Assembly (NCBI RefSeq): GCF_006442205.1
Contig: NZ_VFVR01000008.1
Span: 1-64,000, forward strand
Reading direction: 5' to 3'
DNA length: 64,000 nucleotides
DNA from: Mesorhizobium sp. B2-3-12
GTDB lineage: Bacteria; Pseudomonadota; Alphaproteobacteria; Rhizobiales; Rhizobiaceae
Part shown: one piece after another, positions 45,546 to 52,817 of the stretch
Numbering within the stretch: the first letter of the stretch is position 1
Layout: every line of letters begins with the position of its first letter
The notes under the pieces: model-generated
The model's database searches: none
What the model saw: the letters and a program-made list of their open reading frames with translations, nothing else
What the model was told of the DNA's origin: nothing
Translations under genes and position numbers: made by a program

Positions 45546-45898
45546 CCCTCGCGTCAGTGTCTCGCCGTGAGCGCCGTAGCACGGGCTGCGGGCGGATGGT
45601 CCGTACCGATCGCCCTTGGGTCTTCTGCGATCTGCGCCCTGCGACGGTGGCGGACCTACGGCCAGGCGACGGAATGACGCCTGGAATGCAGTGGCTCGTC
45701 GCACGTGGCGCCAACGAACAGGGCCAGCCGGGCGACATGTTTTTCGAGATCGCGCTGAATCTGCCGCCTGAGAAGCGCGCCAACACCGGGCCAAACGTTC
45801 GCGCAGCGCTCGAGGCGCTCCGTGAATCCGCTGATTTCAGACTCATGATGGACGGATACCATTGGTTCACGCCGAAGGCGGGCGAACCGGCCGTTTAG
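45542..45898 (+). CDS. Unknown protein of the accessory element
   Basis: Up to 118 residues from TTG 45542, which overlaps the stop of the HTH gene; ATG 45596 gives 100 and ATG 45674 gives 74. The better-formed part is MFFEIALNLPPEKRANTGPN, then LRESADFRLMMDGYHWFTP. I do not recognise the family. The position between an excisionase-like gene and the replication gene suggests an early-module accessory protein. Confidence 0.5.
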   Translation: MTLASVSRRERRSTGCGRMVRTDRPWVFCDLRPATVADLRPGDGMTPGMQWLVARGANEQGQPGDMFFEIALNLPPEKRANTGPNVRAALEALRESADFRLMMDGYHWFTPKAGEPAV

Positions 45899-45995
45899 TG
45901 CGGCCCATATACCTGACGACCAATCGACCTGGGGGAATCGAAAACAGAAACGCCGGCAGCGTCTGGAAACGCTCGCCGGCGAGAAGGTCGAAATA

Positions 45996-48698
45996 ATGAC
46001 AAGCGGTAACATAGCACCACATGCGCACGCTGACAAGTTTCAGCAATTTCTGGCTTCAATTAAGCCTTCGGACCGGCCGCCTTTCGGCCCGATAGAAGCA
46101 GCGGAAATCGCCCCTGCAGCCGCACACCGCTCTCCCTTCTCGGCCGAGATCGATCGGTTGACAGCCGGCGGCTATCTGCCGCTCCTGCGGCCGTGCTTAC
46201 CGCCTGGCGTCAGATTCACGACATGGGACAAGGCGACCAAGACGGTTGTCGAAAAAACGTCTGACGGGAAGGTGCCAGGCGAGCTTGTGGGCGACAAATG
46301 GAGAGCCATGGCCGATTGGCGGAACCGGACGCCGACAGCCGCAGACGTGGCTACTTGGCGAAATTGGCCGGATGCCGGCATCTGCCTGACCACGGGCGGT
46401 GTCGGTGCGCTCGACATCGACATCAAAATTGACCGCTCCGAAACAGGTGCGGAAGCCGAGCGCGCTCGTTCCTTGGTGGATGCGATCAAACGCCTGACCG
46501 CTGACGCGCTAGACCGACCCGTTGATCAACTCCCGATGCGTTGGCGCGAAAACTCCACCAGCTGCATGGTCCTTATGCGGCTCGCCACGACGTTGGGGAA
46601 ACGCCGCCTTCACCTGGTCGACGTCGCGAGCGGCCGACAACATGCCGTCGAGTTCCTGGCAACGGGGCAGCAGATCGTCGTTTCGGGTGTGCACGTATCC
46701 GGCTCCCGCGTGCGATCCTCATTGCCAGATATTCCGTTTGACGCGCTGCCCATCTTGGAAAGCGGCAGGCTCGATGCGCTGGTACCGGCGATTGCCGAAA
46801 AGGCGGCCTCGATGGGCTTCCGGTTGGCCTCGTCAAAGGCTGGCTCCGGCAAGGAACTCAAGCCTCCGTATTCACCGGCGGTTGCTGTGCTCCGCGCCGT
46901 GATGGCACGGCGCGCGGAGTGGGCGCCGCAGATCGTGCCTTGCAGGCCGAGTTCCGATCACGAGTGGCGCGTAACGTCTGCCGAGCTCGACCGCGATCTT
47001 GAGGAAGACCTGGCTATTTTTGCGGACGGAATAGAGGACTATGGGGCGGAATGGACGCACACCCCCGCCTCGCTCGTCGTCGAGTTTGGCTCTATCGATG
47101 CTGATGGCGACATCACGTACGGAGGCAGCCCGCTTTACGGCTCTCGTGGCGGACGACCCTTCGCGCCCGTTGGAGAACTGGATGCATCGATCCGGCGCCC
47201 CTCTGAAGCCGAGGCGCTGACCTGGCTCTGCCGGAGACTGGCCGGCAACCCATTGCCGGCTTTCGAGCGTGGCGCAACTTGGGCCACGTCACTGCCCGCG
47301 ATCGGCCGCAGCGTCGGGCTGGTGTGGGAGGCGCTGGAGGCAGCGCGCTTTTTCGATCACGTCGAGGGCGATCGGCCGGAATCCTGGCAGGCGGACAGGC
47401 TGGTAAAGAACGCGGATTTCCTGGTGGCCATCCGCGCCGTGGAACCAGAGAGATTCAGCCGGATCGAAGATGCGCATCAATCCGGCGCGGTGGACCTGTG
47501 CAAGCTTGCCGACGAGAGGCAGGCGGCGGTAGCAACATCACCCATTCGGCTCGAGGCGCCCACACCTGGCTCAATTTCCTGGATCGATCCCGCGAGTTGG
47601 ACCGGCAAGCCGATCCGAGCACGTGAATGGGAGGTGGAGGGCTGGATCCCACGGCACGAAACCACATTGCTTTATGGCGACGGCGGCGTTGGCAAAACTC
47701 TGCTGATACACCAGTACGCGACGTGTGCTGCCACAGGAAAATCCTTCCTTGGCCAGGAAACGCGTCCGGCTCGAGTGATGGCATTCTTCTGTGAGGATTC
47801 CGAAGACGAGCTTCATCGACGCCAGGCCGACATCAACGGAATGCTGCACGTCGACTATTCCGATCTGGCAAACCTGCGGATCTCCTCGCGCAAGCACGAC
47901 GACAATGCCCTGGGCGTATGGGACAAGGCGATGGGAACAACAAAGCTCACGCCGGCTTGGCATCGGCTGCGCGACGACGCGGTCGCTTGGGGCGCCGACG
48001 TCGTGATCGTCGACACGCTGTCAGATGTCTACGTCGGTGACGAGATTGCCCGAGCCCAAGTCAATTCGTTCGTCAAAACCTGCCTGGGGCGTCTCGCCAG
48101 CGAGATCGGCGGTAGCGTGATTGCACTTGGCCACCCTTCAGTCTCGGGAAAGACCAGCGGCACAGGCACGTCGGGCTCGACGCAGTGGAGCAACGCCGTC
48201 CGGTCGCGGCTCTATCTGAGGTACCCGGATAAGACCGAGCGCGGCAAGATCCGCGAACTTGAAACAATGAAGCTCAACTACGGCCCCAAGGGATCGGTCC
48301 TTAAAATCAGGTGGGACCGGGGAGCGTTCGACGTGGTGGCTGGAATGTCGACCGCCGATCGACCGGCTGGTTTTCCGGCATCGGCCGTTCCCGACCTGGC
48401 TGATGCTGTAGAGGCGGCCGTCGCCGCGGCCATAAACGAGTGCGCAGGAGTTGCACTTGCGACGGGGCGGACCAGCGCGAACTATGCGCCGAAGGTTCTC
48501 AAGCGCCGCTCTCCCGATGTGCTCCAGGCGTTCAGCGTATCCGAGGTGGAAGCCGCGATCGGCCGGATGGAGCAGAACGGGACCATCCGGCACGAAGAGA
48601 TCGGGCGCGACGGCTCGCGCCGGGCGGTCAAAGGCTACGTTCTCGTTCCGGACAAAATGTCCGCTAGCTCGCCCAAAACTGACGCCGCATTCGATTGA
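45996..48698 (+). CDS. Primase/polymerase-helicase type replication protein
   Basis: 900 residues. The N-terminal third resembles a phage bifunctional primase-polymerase (GICLTTGGVGALDIDIKID about residues 128-146). The C-terminal part is a RepA/DnaB-like AAA ATPase: Walker A LYGDGGVGKTLLIHQYA (about 558-574), Walker B DVVIVDTLSDVYVGD (about 667-681), and LGHPSVSGKTSGTGTSGSTQ. After about 790 come a winged-helix-like region and a tail. Such fused proteins start replication in phages and satellites. An iteron-like array follows it immediately. Confidence 0.8.
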   Translation: MTSGNIAPHAHADKFQQFLASIKPSDRPPFGPIEAAEIAPAAAHRSPFSAEIDRLTAGGYLPLLRPCLPPGVRFTTWDKATKTVVEKTSDGKVPGELVGDKWRAMADWRNRTPTAADVATWRNWPDAGICLTTGGVGALDIDIKIDRSETGAEAERARSLVDAIKRLTADALDRPVDQLPMRWRENSTSCMVLMRLATTLGKRRLHLVDVASGRQHAVEFLATGQQIVVSGVHVSGSRVRSSLPDIPFDALPILESGRLDALVPAIAEKAASMGFRLASSKAGSGKELKPPYSPAVAVLRAVMARRAEWAPQIVPCRPSSDHEWRVTSAELDRDLEEDLAIFADGIEDYGAEWTHTPASLVVEFGSIDADGDITYGGSPLYGSRGGRPFAPVGELDASIRRPSEAEALTWLCRRLAGNPLPAFERGATWATSLPAIGRSVGLVWEALEAARFFDHVEGDRPESWQADRLVKNADFLVAIRAVEPERFSRIEDAHQSGAVDLCKLADERQAAVATSPIRLEAPTPGSISWIDPASWTGKPIRAREWEVEGWIPRHETTLLYGDGGVGKTLLIHQYATCAATGKSFLGQETRPARVMAFFCEDSEDELHRRQADINGMLHVDYSDLANLRISSRKHDDNALGVWDKAMGTTKLTPAWHRLRDDAVAWGADVVIVDTLSDVYVGDEIARAQVNSFVKTCLGRLASEIGGSVIALGHPSVSGKTSGTGTSGSTQWSNAVRSRLYLRYPDKTERGKIRELETMKLNYGPKGSVLKIRWDRGAFDVVAGMSTADRPAGFPASAVPDLADAVEAAVAAAINECAGVALATGRTSANYAPKVLKRRSPDVLQAFSVSEVEAAIGRMEQNGTIRHEEIGRDGSRRAVKGYVLVPDKMSASSPKTDAAFD

Positions 48699-48715
48699 GA
48701 ACAGGATTTAGGACC

Positions 48716-48932
48716 TTGCGCAAATATCACCTTCCTGCAGCAAACCTCCCGTGGCCTGCCGCAAACTACCCATCTAAGCCATTGATTTTGTTGATGCGCA
48801 AGCTGCCGCAGACTTATTTTGCGCAAACTGCTGCAAACTGCCGCAAAGCCCTTGCCGGCCAAGGCTGCGCAAAGTGCGCAAACTTGCTGCGCAAACTTAC
48901 CCCCTACGGGGGAGAGCGCGCTTTGCGCAAGC
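48716..48932. repeat. Iteron-like array of GCGCAA / GCNGCAAA motifs
   Basis: About a dozen copies of TGCGCAAACT or CTGCNGCAAACT lie within 217 bp, for example at 48716, 48735, 48757, 48793, 48818, 48829, 48838, 48863, 48874, 48886 and 48922. A CCCCC-TAC-GGGGG hairpin sits among them (about 48900-48912). The position right behind the replication gene suggests an origin with binding sites for the initiator. The region 48699-49032 holds no convincing gene. Confidence 0.6.
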
Positions 48933-49032
48933 GCCTCCCCACGCCCGGTTTGGGAACGCACAAGCAAGGTGGAAGTGCGAAGGTGGATATCGGCTCGGCG
49001 ATAACTCACCGGCGCGTATTGTGGACGTTGCC

Positions 49033-49611
49033 GTGAGACGCGTCGGCACGCACAAGCCGGGCGGGTGGCGCGGCAGCCTGGCGCAGATTGCCGTCGGCCG
49101 CGCAGCAATCCGCGCGTGGAACGCGAAGCGGCACCTTGCTCCCAAGTGTGGGGCGAGAAAGAAGAGCGACGGGCAACCCTGCAGGCAAATCGGAATGGAA
49201 AACGGCCGTTGCTATTTGCATGGCGGGCGGGTGCCATCCGGCAACGGGTATCATAAGCCCGTATGGCCGAATCGAGACGCACCGAACGCAATGGCGAAAC
49301 TTGACCGCAAGCTGAAGGCGCTCGATCGCGCGGCCGCGAAGCGAGCAAAGCGAGTAGCCGCGATGAGCCCGGAGCAACGCCAGCGATACGATGCCTGGCA
49401 GAAAACCCACCAGCCCGGTCCGGCCGCTGCTCGCCAGCGGAAACGAGCCGATCGGAAAAGCGCCGCAGATCTCCGCGATCTGGTCAGCCGGCCGCGGCCG
49501 GCGCCGAGCGCCGAAGTCATCGAGCTGGAGAGGCTAATCGCGGACCGCAAAGCGGATCTGGCCCGCGTTACTGCCGAAAATGAAAACCCCGATCCAGGAG
49601 CATTTGGATGA
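49033..49611 (+). CDS. HGGxSTG-type phage protein
   Basis: 192 residues from GTG 49033 (GTG 49021 is an alternative). The hallmark lies at about residues 38-65: KCGARKKSDGQPCRQIGMEN, then GRCYLHGG, with Cys39, Cys50, Cys60 and His63 as likely zinc ligands. The rest is charged and coiled (DRKLKALDRAAAKRAKRVAA). These proteins normally lie just upstream of terminase genes in phages. It overlaps the next gene by 4 bp. Confidence 0.72.
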   Translation: MRRVGTHKPGGWRGSLAQIAVGRAAIRAWNAKRHLAPKCGARKKSDGQPCRQIGMENGRCYLHGGRVPSGNGYHKPVWPNRDAPNAMAKLDRKLKALDRAAAKRAKRVAAMSPEQRQRYDAWQKTHQPGPAAARQRKRADRKSAADLRDLVSRPRPAPSAEVIELERLIADRKADLARVTAENENPDPGAFG

Positions 49612-49940
49612 GCACGAAGACAGAAACGCCGGAGCAACTGTTCGAACGCGTCGATCTCAGACTGCGAACCGAAGGGCTAGAGGCGGCAGTTAATGGCCTG
49701 ATTCGCGTTTGCAAGGATGAGAAGTCGCCACCGCCAGCGGTAGCGACCGCCGGCGTCGCATTGCTTCGCGCAAATGGGGTGCTGGTCGACAAGTCTTCGG
49801 GCGGCAAGAAAGCCAAGGACCCGAGCGAGATGACCGGCGACGAGCTACAGGCGGAGATTGATCGGCTTAAGCGCGCCGCTCGCGAGGTTGTGAATCCTGC
49901 GGAAGCTGAAGCGGACAACAGGGAAAGTGCGTTCGATTAG
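49608..49940 (+). CDS. Small phage protein, possible terminase small-subunit relative
   Basis: 110 residues. Begins MSTKTETPEQLFERVDLRLR and contains PPAVATAGVALLRANGVLVD and an acidic coiled end (ELQAEIDRLKRAAREV). In phages the gene after HGGxSTG is often a small terminase or its helper, but no HTH is clear here and no large terminase follows. Function not assigned. Confidence 0.55.
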   Translation: MSTKTETPEQLFERVDLRLRTEGLEAAVNGLIRVCKDEKSPPPAVATAGVALLRANGVLVDKSSGGKKAKDPSEMTGDELQAEIDRLKRAAREVVNPAEAEADNRESAFD

Positions 49941-49952
49941 GCCTCGGGGCCG

Positions 49953-50303
49953 CTAGGCGGCATTCGGGTCGACTTCGGGCAACCCCCGTTTTCGACGATG
50001 CGCGTTGATAGCCTCTAAGCCCAGCGAGGCAGGCAATTGCACGTGCAGGACTTGGAGTCGCGATGAGTATCGGCCCCTACTGAGAACCGGCACGCTCCAG
50101 ATTTCAACAAAGTTCATGCCAGGCTCGCCCGCATGCGCCGATCTAAGTGTCCGGCACCATGCGTGCCAGTCGGATAGCTCGTCCAGCGGGACCACTGTCT
50201 GCATTAAAAGCATGGCCGCATCGGCTTCCGGAACTTGATTGGCGTCCAGCCAAGACCATTTTGCCGCACCGAGTTGGTCCAAGGCATACCTGTGGCGGTG
50301 CAT
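49953..50303 (-). CDS. Unknown protein of the accessory element
   Basis: 116 residues; I do not recognise it. It has LLMQTVVPLDELSDWHAWCR and a basic C-terminus NAHRRKRGLPEVDPNAA. It starts 2 bp after the stop of the HTH gene upstream on the minus strand, so the two are an operon. Confidence 0.55.
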   Translation of the reverse strand: MHRHRYALDQLGAAKWSWLDANQVPEADAAMLLMQTVVPLDELSDWHAWCRTLRSAHAGEPGMNFVEIWSVPVLSRGRYSSRLQVLHVQLPASLGLEAINAHRRKRGLPEVDPNAA

Positions 50304-50305
50304 TG

Positions 50306-50623
50306 CTATTTTCCTTTTTCCTTCGCTCGCCGTTCTCTTTCGAACTGCGAATTCTGGCGAGCCATGAAGATACGTCTCGCGAGTACGGCAGGATCCTCGA
50401 GCGCTGGCTTCGCACTCTTTTCCGGCTTCGTAGCGATCGGTTTCGCCTGGCGCTTTATGCCTTCCAGGTATTTTTCCAGATCGGCTGCTTCGATCAGCAC
50501 GGGCCGGCCGGGGAGGTAGGCCAGTTGCCCGGTGAACCGCAGCCGCTTCACCTTCGCTACGGAGCAGCGCAGTCGCTCGGCGACCTCTTCCTGGGTCAGG
50601 AGTGTGGAGGCATCAGTCTTCAT
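50306..50623 (-). CDS. Excisionase/AlpA-like HTH protein
   Basis: 105 residues. DNA-binding core LLTQEEVAERLRCSVAKVKR, LRFTGQLAYLPGRPVLIEAA, then a Lys-rich tail. MerR-like fold as in AlpA and phage excisionases. Its upstream region holds two direct GATTGTATGT repeats (50711-50731) that may be its binding sites. First gene of a two-gene minus-strand unit. Confidence 0.8.
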   Translation of the reverse strand: MKTDASTLLTQEEVAERLRCSVAKVKRLRFTGQLAYLPGRPVLIEAADLEKYLEGIKRQAKPIATKPEKSAKPALEDPAVLARRIFMARQNSQFERERRAKEKGK

Positions 50624-50710
50624 TGTTCAGCCTTTCGGCACCATGACGAGTAAAGTGTGTTGCGTGGCTCGCGGTTTGTCAAGAAGTAGTCGAAGTATGA
50701 ATTTGCCGTT

Positions 50711-50731
50711 GATTGTATGTCGATTGTATGT
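50711..50731. promoter_or_regulatory. Direct repeat, operator candidate
   Basis: GATTGTATGT occurs twice, at 50711-50720 and 50722-50731, an 11-bp period that places both on one face of the helix. It lies 88 bp upstream of the minus-strand HTH gene. Confidence 0.45.
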
Positions 50732-50788
50732 TGAGCAGTTCTACACTGATCAACACAAGAATTCATGAAACATTTTTCCTGATTAACC

Positions 50789-50817
50789 TTGATTATAGTT
50801 TCGGATTGCGCTTTATT
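50789..50817 (+). promoter_or_regulatory. Sigma-70-like promoter of the structured segment
   Basis: TTGATT (50789-50794) and TTTATT (50812-50817) are separated by 17 bp. Transcription from here would begin at about 50823, where the structured segment begins. Confidence 0.4.
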
Positions 50818-50822
50818 GTGTA

Positions 50823-50969
50823 TGGGTTTAGCGACCCACGCACGCGGTTGGGAAGCATCCGACAGGCTTCAACCCGCTGATAGTTGGTCCAGGGGCCGCG
50901 CGGCATGTCCAAGGCATCGCCTAAAACCGCGCGGAACCGTCGTGCGGTTCGCTAACCCCTGGATTCAAC
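50823..50969 (+). ncRNA. Candidate structured RNA
   Basis: About 147 nt that fold almost completely: hairpin 1, TGGGT/ACCCA (50823-50838); hairpin 2, GCG-GTT-GAAGC with GCTTC-AAC-CGC (50844-50877); an outer stem GTTGGTCCAGGGG (50883-50895) with CCCCTGGATTCAAC (50956-50969) with one bulge; within it CCGCGCGG (50896-50903) with CCGCGCGG (50927-50934), AGGC/GCCT, and AACCG/CGGTT (50935-50949). It ends about 20 bp before a small ORF, so it could be that gene's leader or a free RNA. No family recognised. Confidence 0.5.
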
Positions 50970-50990
50970 CCTTTAGCGAGGTAATGCACC

Positions 50991-51200
50991 GTGACGAACG
51001 TAATCTCCTTCACCACCAAACAGCCGATCATCAGCGACGAAGCATCGTTCGAAATTCTCGAATGGGATGATCCCGTCATGCGCAATTACACCCGTGAGAT
51101 AGGCCGCGTGACAGTCGACGGCCTCGTGCCGATCGCATTGGCCGAACGGATGAGAGCGATGTGCGACGAATGGAATGAGGGTCGGCACGCGGCCGGCTAA
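50991..51200 (+). CDS. Small unknown protein behind the structured segment
   Basis: 69 residues from GTG 50991 with a possible ribosome site GCGAGG. Contains FEILEWDDPVMRNYTREIGR and LAERMRAMCDEWNEGRHAAG. I do not recognise the family. A strong terminator follows at 51235. The 5-prime region is the structured segment at 50823-50969, so expression may be controlled by RNA folding. Confidence 0.6.
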   Translation: MTNVISFTTKQPIISDEASFEILEWDDPVMRNYTREIGRVTVDGLVPIALAERMRAMCDEWNEGRHAAG

Positions 51201-51234
51201 AAGCGAGCTTCGCGAAATCGCACAATCCGAAGAA

Positions 51235-51261
51235 AAGGGCGCCAACGCGGCGCCCTTTTTC
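51235..51261. terminator. Intrinsic terminator
   Basis: AAGGGCGCC (51235-51243) / GGCGCCCTT (51249-51257) with a 5-nt loop and T run on the plus side; also A-rich on the other side, so it could serve the minus-strand recombinase gene too. Confidence 0.9.
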
Positions 51262-51282
51262 GTTTATCCTCGCTACGGACTT

Positions 51283-51858
51283 TCAGGTTTTGCCGGCAGT
51301 GGCGGCGGCTAAGGCCTTCTGGACGGTCGCCTTGCTAAAGCCGACCTGAGCAGCAACCTTCCGAATGCTCATCCCGTCAGCGCTCAACCTGGCGATCTCG
51401 GCCTTGACTTCGGGGGTTACCAGAGCCGGTCGGCCGCCGGTCCTGCCTTCAGCCTTTGCCCTGGCGATGCCTTCCAATTGCCGCTCTTTGCGCAGCGCCG
51501 TCTCAAATTCTGCAATGCTGGCGAGGATGCCGAACACCAGCTTTCCCGTTCGCGTGGTTGTATCAAGCGAAGCGTCGTCCACCACCCTGAAGCCGACACC
51601 TTTGGCGTTCAACCCTTCGACGATCTCGTGGAGGTGTCCCGCCGATCTCGCCAGCCGGTCTAGCTTGGTCACCACCAGCGTATCTCCCTCGCGGACGTAG
51701 TCCAGGCACTTCGCCAGTTCGGGCCGCTCACGATCTAGACCGGACTGCTTCTCATTGAACACCTTGGTGGCGCCGGCGGCCTTCAGCCGCTCGACCTGGG
51801 TGTCATAGTCCTGCCCTGTCGAGCTCACCCGCGCGTATCCAATCACCTTGCCATCCAC
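51283..51858 (-). CDS. Serine recombinase (resolvase/invertase family)
   Basis: 191 residues from GTG 51858. Catalytic domain: KVIGYARVSSTGQDYDTQVE (active Ser at about 12), EKQSGLDRERPELAKCLDYV, LVVTKLDRLARSAGHLHEIV and LVFGILASIAEFETALRKER. The C-terminal HTH of Hin/resolvase type is MSIRKVAAQVGFSKATVQKA. It would cut and rejoin DNA at specific sites, as a resolvase or invertase. Four TGTAC repeats lie just upstream of its start. Confidence 0.93.
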   Translation of the reverse strand: MDGKVIGYARVSSTGQDYDTQVERLKAAGATKVFNEKQSGLDRERPELAKCLDYVREGDTLVVTKLDRLARSAGHLHEIVEGLNAKGVGFRVVDDASLDTTTRTGKLVFGILASIAEFETALRKERQLEGIARAKAEGRTGGRPALVTPEVKAEIARLSADGMSIRKVAAQVGFSKATVQKALAAATAGKT

Positions 51859-51899
51859 TTCCGTACCCTTTCGTCTTTAACTATCGTGTCCACACCATT

Positions 51900-51958
51900 A
51901 GTGTACGCGAAGTGTACAGTCAACGGCCCGTCGTCCAGAAAGTGTACGTTAATGTACA
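51900..51958. promoter_or_regulatory. Cluster of TGTAC repeats, candidate recombination/operator site
   Basis: TGTAC occurs at 51902, 51913, 51943 and 51953: spacings of 11, 30 and 10 bp, close to whole helical turns. The last two form the inverted pair TGTAC-GTTAAT-GTACA. It lies 42 bp upstream of the serine recombinase start, where res or crossover sites and their promoter are normally found. Confidence 0.5.
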
Positions 51959-51959
51959 T

Positions 51960-52331
51960 GGGGCCGACTGTGCGCATCGATCGCTGCCCACAGCGAGGGT
52001 CGACCATCGGGCCGGCCGCCCGGGTGCCATACCCCTGGCATTAGTCGCTTCGCCAGGGCCAGAACGCCGGCGACACCCAGCAGAAATTTGCGATTTTCCC
52101 GAACTTTTGGACATCCTGTCAGTCCGTAGCAAGCGTTCCAAAAAGCACCGGATGGGCTGGCCATCGCTGCCGAAATCGGGTAAATTGAGAGCCGCCGGAA
52201 AACACGCGGAAACTCGGGCAGTTCGCATCGCCGCAGGCGGAGCCTGCAAAACGTCAACGGAACCTCTCCACAGCCGAAATCCTGATGCGAAGTTTTGCTT
52301 CGCCTGGCGTGGAAGTTTCGAGGATTACGCG
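51960..52331. other. Intergenic region, no gene recognised
   Basis: About 370 bp. Open frames on both strands exist but show no family resemblance and weak starts. It may be the junction where a phage head module was lost. Confidence 0.4.
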
Positions 52332-52817
52332 ATGCAGCCTTCCGAGCCGCTACCTAATCAACAAGACCAGATCGCCCGCGACAGCCTCCAGCATGCGCTA
52401 GCGCTGTTCAATCGCGCCGCTGAACCCAACCTCGCACTTGCGTGTGGAGTGTTGGCGTTGCGTTCTCTCATCCACGCCGCGACTTGGCACCCCGACTTGC
52501 CGACGGTTGCAAAGGACGTGGCCCCTGCATTGCAGGCCGCAATGAGGTCAGCCGCCCCTCACATCCAGCAAATGGCGGCTGGCATCATCCCGTCCGGGCA
52601 TATCGATTACGCCTTGGGATGCGCAACGTATCTGCTGTCGGCCTCGCCCGGAGACGATCGGGCCAACCGAATGGACTTCGCCAATATGTTCGCGGCAGAG
52701 CTCGCCTTGTTATTCCACCAAAACCAAATCCGGCTGCGAGGCGATCCTTTGTTTATCGACATTCTTGACGATCGTTGGAACCCCACAGCCCGCCCCGTTA
52801 CCGAGTGGAGACACTAA
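52332..52817 (+). CDS. Unknown helical protein of the accessory element
   Basis: 161 residues from ATG 52332. Alanine-rich and mainly helical (QHALALFNRAAEPNLALACG, APALQAAMRSAAPHIQQMAA), with LLFHQNQIRLRGDPLFIDIL near the end. I do not recognise it. Its stop immediately precedes the GTG of the 450-residue virion-type gene, so it is the first gene of that operon and probably a virion or assembly protein, by context only. Confidence 0.6.
   Translation: MQPSEPLPNQQDQIARDSLQHALALFNRAAEPNLALACGVLALRSLIHAATWHPDLPTVAKDVAPALQAAMRSAAPHIQQMAAGIIPSGHIDYALGCATYLLSASPGDDRANRMDFANMFAAELALLFHQNQIRLRGDPLFIDILDDRWNPTARPVTEWRH

Noticed and set aside
48716..48932. CRISPR array
   Set aside because: Units of about 10 bp, irregular spacing, no uniform spacers, no cas genes.
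48695..49036. Frame of 113 residues overlapping the end of the replication gene
   Set aside because: Its sequence is dictated by the GCGCAA repeats (LRKL/CRKA patterns); treated as a repeat array, not a gene.
51912..52331. N-terminal extension of the 161-residue gene back to 51912
   Set aside because: It begins inside the TGTAC repeats and has no family resemblance; ATG 52332 is a better start.
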